A stretch of DNA of 38,637 bases from JBCDGZ01 sp038750655. Lineage in GTDB: Bacteria > Bacteroidota > Bacteroidia > Chitinophagales > Saprospiraceae. The notes under the pieces are model-generated. The model did not search any database. It saw only the letters and a program-made list of their open reading frames with translations, and was not told where the DNA came from. Positions 33,109 to 38,637 of the stretch are shown here, one piece after another (position 1 is the first letter of the stretch; each line of letters begins with the position of its first letter). The position numbers and the translations under genes are program-made. The stretch spans positions 1 through 38,637 of the forward strand of contig JBCDGZ010000070.1 in the NCBI GenBank assembly GCA_038750655.1. The letters are read 5' to 3'.

Positions 33109-33142
33109 ATTTTGGTCATTTGCCCAAGGATTTTGGTTAACG
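33109..33142 (+). promoter_or_regulatory. 34-bp operator with two TTTTGGT half-sites, copy 2 (outer-membrane factor)
   Basis: The outer blocks (33109-33121 and 33131-33142) are identical to those of copy 1 with the same 9-nt spacer length; in total 27 of 34 positions match. TTTTGGT starts at 33110 and 33131, 21 bp apart. The distance from the second half-site to the -7 box (30 bp) is almost the same as at copy 1 (31 bp). Confidence 0.7.
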
Positions 33143-33160
33143 ACCAGGAGCGAATTCCAA

Positions 33161-33168
33161 TAACTTTG
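33161..33168 (+). promoter_or_regulatory. -7 box for the outer-membrane factor gene
   Basis: TAACTTTG matches TAnnTTTG and lies 38 nt before the ATG at 33207, with the operator copy directly upstream. Confidence 0.65.
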
Positions 33169-33206
33169 TTAAAAGAAAAATTCATTAAATTTAAAAAATC
33201 GCAGTC

Positions 33207-34670
33207 ATGAGAAATATATCATTAATCGCCATCCTCGCCCTTGTACTTGTCTCCTGTGGAGTCACCAAAAGAGACTTCGGCGTAGAAAGTAAGGTAGACA
33301 TCAAAGAGGATTTTTTAGTTGTTGAAGAAGAACACTTTGTAGAAACCGCCCCTATCTCTGACTGGTGGACGGCCTTCAATGATCCTATTCTGGACACCTT
33401 GATCCGCAAGGCCAAAGATCATAACCTAGACGTCAATGTAGCCGTAGCCAATGTCTTTGCTTCAAGGGCCTTGTTGAAAGAAACTCAACTGGATCGCATC
33501 CCAACGGTCACCGCTAATGGCAACTACAACCGTACAAGGCTGGGCGAAAATATTTTCACTCAAGGCACCAATCCTACCTTCAACACCTTCAGCGGCAGCT
33601 TCGATGCTTTTTGGGAGACCGACCTATTTGGCAGAGTGTCCAACCGGGTCAAAGGGGCCTACGCCAACCAGCAGTTACTTGTCGCAGATATGCAGGGCGT
33701 CTATGTCAGCGTATTTGCCGAAGTGGCGCGAAACTACATGGAATTTAGAGGAGCGCAGTACCAATTAGATATTGCTAATCGAAACCTCAAAGACCAGGAA
33801 GAGACTTATGCCTTGACCGTCCAGCTTTCCGAGGCAGGTACCAGCAATAGCCTCGATGTTTCGAGAGCACTGGCACAGTTGGAAAGCACCAAAGCGATTA
33901 TTCCACAGCTACAGGCTCGCATAGAAGCGTTAAAAAATAGCCTTAGCGTACTCATAGGAGAGGTTCCTGGCAATCTGGAAGCAGCGATCATTGACAAACA
34001 GCCGTTGCCTAACTTGCCTTCTTCCGTTGCCGTAGGCAGTGTAAAAGACCTCTTGCGTCGTCGTCCAGATGTCCGGAGAGTAGAGGCGGAATTGCAGGTA
34101 CAAATTGCACAGTACAATCTGTCGGTAGCAGAGCTTTATCCTAATATTCAGTTTGGAGGATCTATCGGTTTTTCGGCAGTAGATTTTTCCAACTTTGGCA
34201 GCAAAGAGTCTTTCACTTGGAGCGTGATTCCCAGTATCAGCTGGGCGGCCTTCAACATCGGACGGGTCAGAAGACAGATCGATCAGGAAGATGCGCTGAC
34301 GCTTGCGGCCCTGAGCCGCTACGAGCAAACAGTCTTGGAGGCTTTGGAGGAAATCAGAACAGCCATGAGCAATTTCACCAAGGAGCTGGAACGCCGGGAG
34401 CGCCTTCGCGAATCAGCGCAGGCCAGTAGCCAGGCCGCTACTTTTGCCCAACAGCGCTACACCGCCGGACTCGATAGCTTTATTGACTACCTGAGTGCTG
34501 ATGCCAGCCTTTTGCAGGCCGAGAACCAGCTGGCCAACAGTGAGATCACTGCCGCCACTTCTCTGATTGCCATTTACAAAGCTCTAGGAGGCGGTTGGGA
34601 AATTGTTTCGGAAGAGGAGCTACAGCAAAAATTTGAAACCATGAAATTAGCAGAAGCTAACTTAAGATAA
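33207..34670 (+). CDS. Outer-membrane efflux factor, lipoprotein (OprM/TolC-like, NodT family)
   Basis: The 487-residue protein starts with a lipoprotein signal peptide whose lipobox is LVSC (Cys near residue 17). It then has two outer-membrane-efflux repeats (about 50-245 and 270-465) rich in long heptad helices, typical of the TolC/OprM trimeric channel. Motifs include DWWTAFNDPILDTLIRKA (about 52-69) and RRRPDVRRVEAELQ (about 288-301). It completes the tripartite pump with the two genes upstream. It has its own promoter carrying the same operator as the fusion-protein gene, so output of the three components is probably coordinated by one regulator. Confidence 0.92.
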   Translation: MRNISLIAILALVLVSCGVTKRDFGVESKVDIKEDFLVVEEEHFVETAPISDWWTAFNDPILDTLIRKAKDHNLDVNVAVANVFASRALLKETQLDRIPTVTANGNYNRTRLGENIFTQGTNPTFNTFSGSFDAFWETDLFGRVSNRVKGAYANQQLLVADMQGVYVSVFAEVARNYMEFRGAQYQLDIANRNLKDQEETYALTVQLSEAGTSNSLDVSRALAQLESTKAIIPQLQARIEALKNSLSVLIGEVPGNLEAAIIDKQPLPNLPSSVAVGSVKDLLRRRPDVRRVEAELQVQIAQYNLSVAELYPNIQFGGSIGFSAVDFSNFGSKESFTWSVIPSISWAAFNIGRVRRQIDQEDALTLAALSRYEQTVLEALEEIRTAMSNFTKELERRERLRESAQASSQAATFAQQRYTAGLDSFIDYLSADASLLQAENQLANSEITAATSLIAIYKALGGGWEIVSEEELQQKFETMKLAEANLR

Positions 34671-34672
34671 CC

Positions 34673-34787
34673 CAAGTTGCGATGAACGAGATTCAGAAAG
34701 GAAGATTTTGTGAGAAATGCAGCCCTTTGGCGCATTTCGATTCAAACATCTGACGCTTTGAATCTTGTAATAGTGAATCGCAACTTG
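34673..34787. repeat. Structured inverted-repeat element, possible dispersed/MITE-like sequence
   Basis: CAAGTTGCGAT (34673-34683) and ATCGCAACTTG (34777-34787) form a perfect 11-bp inverted repeat around about 93 bp. The interior holds two more hairpins: GAAATGC (34714-34720) with GCATTTC (34732-34738), and GATTCAAA (34739-34746) with TTTGAATC (34757-34764). It carries no ORF and begins 2 nt after a stop codon. Such multi-hairpin elements are often mobile or dispersed repeats; no second copy is visible in this window. Confidence 0.5.
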
Positions 34788-34839
34788 AATAAATATAACT
34801 GAATTTAAAGGGTTAATTTTTTTTAAAATAAGGGTTTTA

Positions 34840-34874
34840 ACGGTAGTCGCCGAAAATGGTGGCTGCCGTTTTTT
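34840..34874 (+). terminator. Intrinsic terminator downstream of the efflux genes
   Basis: A 12-bp stem (34840-34851 with 34858-34869, three G-U pairs, core GTCGCC / GGTGGC) with a 6-nt loop runs into six T (34869-34874). It separates the efflux genes from the araC-type gene. Confidence 0.8.
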
Positions 34875-34902
34875 CCTCCGCCTATTTGAACAGAAAATTA
34901 AC

Positions 34903-34910
34903 TATATTTG
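34903..34910 (+). promoter_or_regulatory. -7 box directly upstream of the AraC-family gene
   Basis: TATATTTG matches TAnnTTTG and ends only 3 nt before the ATG at 34914, predicting a leaderless transcript. No -33 box is seen at 19 bp. Confidence 0.6.
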
Positions 34911-34913
34911 ACG

Positions 34914-35804
34914 ATGCCCAAGAAGGAAATCCCCGTATTTGAAACCATCAATGATCTGCACGCTGCAACGGGATATGACCACCGCAGCCATATCCCCGGT
35001 TTCGACATATTCACAATAGAATCTCTCGAACCAACTTGCGTAAGGTGCATGCCTCCTTACCGGCAGGGCTTTTATCAAGTCGGTATTTTGAGCTATACGG
35101 GAAGTAGTAAAATCAATGTCAATACCAATGTGGTAGAATTGGAGCAAACCCCACTTTGGTTTGTCGTCCCCGGTCAGGTGTTCTCTTGGCAGCGAGATCC
35201 GAATACTACTGGCTACCACATTCAGTTTCACAAAGAATTTATTCTAAAAACCATTCCCAATCTAACCGAAGATTTCCCTTTTCTAAAGTTATCAGAAAAC
35301 AGCGTTTTTTTGTTGAACCCAGAGGAGCAGAGGTCATTAGAGGTCGATATGGGCAGGATGCTTTCGGTATTCCAAAACCCACACCCTTATCAGGAAAAAA
35401 TGCTGGAAGGCATGTTGATTTCGGTATTGTACAATTGCAAATCCATATACGAACGTTTTAAGACGACACAAAGCAGCTTATCGAGAAGTCAGGTGCTAAC
35501 TCAACGCTTTCAACAGCTAGTAGACCGACTATACATTGACTCGAAAAACGTCAGCGACTATGCCCGACAATTGAATGTTACGCCTAATTATCTGACGACG
35601 ACGGTGAAGCAGGTTACGGGGAAAACCGCAAAGGATGTCATACAAAGTCGGGTATTTCTGGAAAGCAAAAATATGCTGGCCTTCTCCAAGCTGGATATTG
35701 CCGAAATTGCCTTCCAACTTAATTTTCAGGAGCCTACCCATTTCACCCGTTTCTTTAAAAAACACAGTGGTACGACTCCTAATAGATACCGCCAATCATT
35801 ATAA
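34914..35804 (+). CDS. AraC-family transcriptional regulator
   Basis: The 296-residue protein has an N-terminal cupin-like sensing domain (about 1-170, with VVPGQVFSWQRD) and a C-terminal AraC/XylS DNA-binding domain (about 190-296). The second helix-turn-helix and signature read IAEIAFQLNFQEPTHFTRFF and GTTPNRYRQSL. It lies just downstream of the efflux genes, and the paired 21-bp-spaced operators upstream of those genes fit this type of protein, so it is the likely regulator (inference). The frame opens with TTG at 34908 inside the -7 box; the ATG at 34914 is therefore chosen. The ligand is unknown. Confidence 0.9.
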   Translation: MPKKEIPVFETINDLHAATGYDHRSHIPGFDIFTIESLEPTCVRCMPPYRQGFYQVGILSYTGSSKINVNTNVVELEQTPLWFVVPGQVFSWQRDPNTTGYHIQFHKEFILKTIPNLTEDFPFLKLSENSVFLLNPEEQRSLEVDMGRMLSVFQNPHPYQEKMLEGMLISVLYNCKSIYERFKTTQSSLSRSQVLTQRFQQLVDRLYIDSKNVSDYARQLNVTPNYLTTTVKQVTGKTAKDVIQSRVFLESKNMLAFSKLDIAEIAFQLNFQEPTHFTRFFKKHSGTTPNRYRQSL

Positions 35805-35854
35805 AACAACCTGCCTAAATCCTACGTCTTTAATTACTATCAATGCCCATCATT

Positions 35855-35885
35855 TCGATCATTTTGCATTAAAAAATGGTTATTT
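35855..35885 (+). promoter_or_regulatory. Degenerate third copy of the AraC-type operator
   Basis: Aligned without gaps to copy 1, this stretch shares 18 of 31 positions, concentrated in TCATTT-x-GCA (35859-35868) and TGGTTA (35877-35882), with the same spacing between half-sites. A partial -7-like sequence, GAAATTTA, lies at the corresponding distance (35904-35911). It is 76 nt upstream of the dehydrogenase start. Weaker evidence than copies 1 and 2. Confidence 0.4.
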
Positions 35886-35961
35886 ATTGCTCCTGATAAT
35901 CCCGAAATTTATAGTGTAATCCAAGTTGTATAACTAAGACCATGTTCTAAAGAAAAGCAGG

Positions 35962-36636
35962 ATGAAAAAAGAACGGATCGCACTGATTACGGAGGCGGGT
36001 AATAATTTGGGAATTCGATTTGCCTCCATACTGCACGAAGCAGGATACAAAGTGATACTAGCAGCGAAGCAAGGAAACATCTCCCAGCTAAAAAAAGCCA
36101 TTGTGGAGGATATTCACTTTGTGTCAGTAGACTTCACTCATTCGGCAGGTCTCATTGAACTCAAAAACAAGTTAACCTCCAGCTATGGAAAGCTGGACGT
36201 ACTCATCAACAATGCGGAAATCGCCAATGGGTTTGGTCAGAAAATTCATGAACTGAACATAGAAGAGCTTAAAACCCTCTACCAGCAAAATTTATTCTCC
36301 ATCATAGAATTGAGCCAATTATTGTATCCATTGCTTGCTCAATCGGAAAAGGCAAGTATTATCAATATTTCAAGCGGGTTAGGGAAGATTGAGAAGATGC
36401 AAGACGACAGCTTTTGCTACGCCCAATACCAGATGACCGGTTATGCTACTGCCAAGGCTGCTTTGGAGATGTTCACCGTTACCCTCAACCGAGAATTCAA
36501 GGCAAGCAATATTGAGGTGTTCAGCTTTGACCCTGTCCGACCTAAAAACAGTAGGCACAATGCTCTTATCATTTGTAAAGAAGTGCAAGAGGAATTGTTG
36601 GGATTATTAGATAAAGTAGCCTATCCTCCTCCTTAA
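35962..36636 (+). CDS. Short-chain dehydrogenase/reductase
   Basis: The 224-residue SDR protein has a nucleotide-binding motif ITEAGNNLGIRFA (about 9-21; the usual first glycine of TGxxxGIG is Glu), INNAEI (about 81-86, the NNAG motif), IINISSG (about 133-139) and the catalytic YATAK (about 158-162). The fold is complete, but the changed glycine motif may alter cofactor use. The substrate is unknown. It follows the AraC-family gene by 157 nt with a possible operator between them, so it may be part of the same regulon, for example detoxifying a compound that the pump also exports. Confidence 0.8.
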   Translation: MKKERIALITEAGNNLGIRFASILHEAGYKVILAAKQGNISQLKKAIVEDIHFVSVDFTHSAGLIELKNKLTSSYGKLDVLINNAEIANGFGQKIHELNIEELKTLYQQNLFSIIELSQLLYPLLAQSEKASIINISSGLGKIEKMQDDSFCYAQYQMTGYATAKAALEMFTVTLNREFKASNIEVFSFDPVRPKNSRHNALIICKEVQEELLGLLDKVAYPPP

Positions 36637-36643
36637 AGGGAGA

Positions 36644-38637
36644 CTACTTCACCAGTGTCACATCTCCCTTGTACAAAATCACCTCTCCATCATCAAACTC
36701 AATCTCCGCCCAATAGACAAAAACCGCAGGGTTGAGCACCTCGCCTTTGAAGACGCCGTCCCAGCCGTGATCGGGAGCATTCGGCAAGAAGTTGTTGGCC
36801 TCGTGTAGCTTTTCGCCCCAGCGATTATAGATTTGGAAAGTGTTGATTCGTTTTACTCCAAGGCCGGCATAAATCTGAAATTCATCGTTCCTGTTATCCC
36901 CATTGGGTGAAAAGGCATTGGGAATATACACATTGCGATCTTTGCGAACTTCAACAATAACTTCATCATCTCCGGGACAGCCGTTGACATCGGTGACACG
37001 AATGCTATAAGAAGTAGTTACGACAGGGCTGACGGTGACCTTATCGCAGCCAATACAATCGATATTCGACCAGAAGATGCTGTCGATCAGCTCGTCGGGG
37101 AGGTTGAATACCGCTTGCAGGCGTACACTGTCGCCCAGCTGAATGCTGGTATCTCGGCCCAGCCCGACATCGACGGGAAGGGGAGCGTTGATGGCGAGCA
37201 GTTCTTCCCCCTCACAGCCGTTGGCATCCGCGATGCGTATACGGTAGGTCCCTGCGCCGAGGCCAAAGAAGATCGAGTCCGGCTGCAAAGGCCCATCATT
37301 AAGGGCATAGCTATAAGGGGCGATCCCCCCGTCGACCTGGCTGATCGCCAGCCAACCATCCGCGGCATCAAAGCAGCTAGGATCAGAAATCAAGGGCTGA
37401 AGTTCCAGCGGAGCGGGCTCCACGAGGAAAACAGAATCAATCGCCCTACAGCCTTCGGCATCCGTAACCGAGACAAAATGCCAGCCACTCCCCAGCTCCG
37501 TCGCCATCGCTCCATCCTGGCCATTCGACCAGTCGTAGCTGTAGGGGGCGGTACCGCCGCTGAGGGCTTCGGCAAAGGCGCTGCCGTCGGCTGCCCCCGC
37601 GCAACTGATAGGCGTACCGTTGAAGTCGGAGTCTATTTGTACCCCGATGGCCAGCGGCGGCTCAGCGATAATTTGGGTGCTTAGGATTTGGGAGAATCCA
37701 CTAGCCGAGGTGATGGTTACGGTATAATTGCCGGCCATTAGGCCGGAGATGGTTTCGAGTGTATTGAGGCTATTGAGGCTGCCTTGGCCGAGGGGGTTGA
37801 GGCCATCGCCTTCCCATTGGTAGTCGAAGGGAGCTTGGCCGAGGTCGACGAGCAGGCTCAGCTGGCCGCTGCTTTCATTACAGCCCAGGGTATCACCGGT
37901 AAGGAGGGCGTTGATGCCGCAGGAGTCTGGTGGGCTTAGAACGGTGGTGGTGATGATGAGGCTATCGCAGCCGTTGGTATTGGAGAGGGTGATGCTGGTG
38001 ACGCCAACGGCGGTGGGGTCGCAGCTGGTGGCCGTTAGTTCGGTGGTATCGCTGGGGAGGAGGAAAGTTTCGGTAATGATGAGGCTGTCACAGCCGTTGG
38101 CATTCATCAGTAAGATACTCCTTATCCCTACATCTTGAGGATCACAGCTTGTCGCAAATAACTCTGTTGTATCACTGGCCAGTAAAGTCGTTTCTGTAAT
38201 CACCAAGCTATCGCAGCCCTCCGAATTCATCAATAATATACTTGCTGTACCAACATCTTGCGGATCACAACTCGTCGCCAACAACTCCGTCGTATCACTC
38301 GCCAGTAAGGTCGTCTCCGTAATCACCAAGCTATCACAGCCAGCTGAATTTATCAGCAACACACTCATCACACCAACATCCTGCGGATCGCAGCTCGTCG
38401 CCATCAACTCCGTCGTATCACTCGCCAGTAAGGTCGTCTCCGTAATCACCAAGCTATCACAGCCAGCTGAATTCATTAGCAACACACTCATCACACCAAC
38501 ATCCTGTGGATCGCAGCTCGTCGCCAACAACTCCGTCGTATCACTCGCCAGTAAGGTCGTCTCCGTAATCACCAAGCTATCACAGCCAGCTGAATTTATC
38601 AGCAACACACTCATCACACCAACATCCTGTGGATCAC
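36644..38637 (-). CDS. Large secreted adhesin-like protein with type B T9SS sorting domain (partial)
   Basis: The frame is open to the right window edge, so the N-terminus is missing; at least 663 residues are seen. From the edge inward it has six copies of a 41-residue repeat with SCDPxxVG and GCDSL(V/I)IT. A PKD/Ig-like part follows, then two SprB-like repeats (SCAGAADGSAFAEALSGGTA and DPSCFDAADGWLAISQVDGG). The end is a gliding-motility-associated C-terminal domain, VYIPNAFSPNGDNRNDEF ... YNRWGEKL ... VLYKGDVTLVK-type, the type B T9SS signal. It is probably a surface protein for adhesion or motility. It ends 7 bp from the convergent dehydrogenase gene. Confidence 0.9.
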   Translation of the reverse strand, partial: DPQDVGVMSVLLINSAGCDSLVITETTLLASDTTELLATSCDPQDVGVMSVLLMNSAGCDSLVITETTLLASDTTELMATSCDPQDVGVMSVLLINSAGCDSLVITETTLLASDTTELLATSCDPQDVGTASILLMNSEGCDSLVITETTLLASDTTELFATSCDPQDVGIRSILLMNANGCDSLIITETFLLPSDTTELTATSCDPTAVGVTSITLSNTNGCDSLIITTTVLSPPDSCGINALLTGDTLGCNESSGQLSLLVDLGQAPFDYQWEGDGLNPLGQGSLNSLNTLETISGLMAGNYTVTITSASGFSQILSTQIIAEPPLAIGVQIDSDFNGTPISCAGAADGSAFAEALSGGTAPYSYDWSNGQDGAMATELGSGWHFVSVTDAEGCRAIDSVFLVEPAPLELQPLISDPSCFDAADGWLAISQVDGGIAPYSYALNDGPLQPDSIFFGLGAGTYRIRIADANGCEGEELLAINAPLPVDVGLGRDTSIQLGDSVRLQAVFNLPDELIDSIFWSNIDCIGCDKVTVSPVVTTSYSIRVTDVNGCPGDDEVIVEVRKDRNVYIPNAFSPNGDNRNDEFQIYAGLGVKRINTFQIYNRWGEKLHEANNFLPNAPDHGWDGVFKGEVLNPAVFVYWAEIEFDDGEVILYKGDVTLVK
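37895..38637 (-). repeat. 123-bp coding tandem repeats
   Basis: Equivalent positions recur at 38018, 38141, 38264, 38387, 38510 and 38633, an exact 123-bp period (41 codons). The units nearest the window edge are almost identical at DNA level, while the units near 38000-38140 have diverged. This indicates recent duplication or gene conversion at the edge side. The array continues beyond the window. Confidence 0.9.

Noticed and set aside
37115..37684. 189-codon open frame on the plus strand
   Set aside because: Antisense shadow of the SprB-like repeat region of the T9SS adhesin.
37895..38637. Regular repeats that could suggest a CRISPR array
   Set aside because: The 123-bp period is a multiple of three, lies in an open coding frame and has no unique spacers; these are protein repeats.

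Overview
The window is chromosomal DNA from a member of the Bacteroidota, most likely a Saprospiria-type bacterium (Lewinella/Haliscomenobacter-like). This is inferred from type IX secretion (T9SS) C-terminal sorting domains of both type A and type B, a BatA-type vWA protein, DUF4199 and DUF2027-Smr proteins, and many promoters of the Bacteroidetes form (-7 box TAnnTTTG). I see no rRNA, tRNA, insertion sequence, phage gene or CRISPR array.

Layout. 1-63 is the tail of an unknown gene. 470-4564 (+) is core machinery: clpC, then infC, rpmI and rplT; rpmI has its own promoter and a structured 5' leader, and the rpmI-rplT spacer can fold into a three-way junction. 4702-6057 (+) is a secreted T9SS cargo. 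6032-6976 (-) is a class 1 isoprenoid-synthase-like protein. 7107-10460 (+) is a large RecB-family nuclease fused to a superfamily 1 (Dna2/Upf1-like) helicase. 10590-14290 holds two similar small secreted glycine-zipper proteins around queE, a methyltransferase and a DUF2027-Smr protein.

14434-28295 (-) is a long run on one strand. Its centre, 26178 down to 19289, looks like a complete lipid-linked D-arabinofuranose donor pathway of the mycobacterial DPA type: a UbiA-family polyprenyl-phosphate phosphoribosyltransferase, a DprE1-like oxidase and a DprE2-like reductase, interleaved with two multi-spanning membrane proteins that look like GT-C glycosyltransferases. Downstream on the same strand are a dihydroorotase-like protein that has lost its metal ligands, DUF4199, a GT2 glycosyltransferase, gmhA, a gmhB-like phosphatase and a thioredoxin-fold protein without its CxxC. 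The inferred overall theme is envelope glycan synthesis. Upstream of the cluster is a BatA/vWA protein.

28538-34670 (+) is a tripartite RND efflux system (membrane fusion protein, RND pump, outer-membrane factor), followed by an AraC-family regulator and a short-chain dehydrogenase. A 34-bp element made of two TTTTGGT half-sites exactly 21 bp apart lies in front of both the fusion-protein gene and the outer-membrane-factor gene. A degenerate third copy lies in front of the dehydrogenase gene. This is the geometry expected for the neighbouring AraC protein. The window ends inside a large secreted adhesin-like protein (36644 to the right edge, -) with near-identical 123-bp tandem repeats, SprB-like repeats and a type B sorting domain.

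The most interesting candidates are the arabinose-donor/GT-C cluster with its probably non-catalytic dihydroorotase-like neighbour, the three-site AraC operator set, and the two candidate L20-responsive RNA structures.
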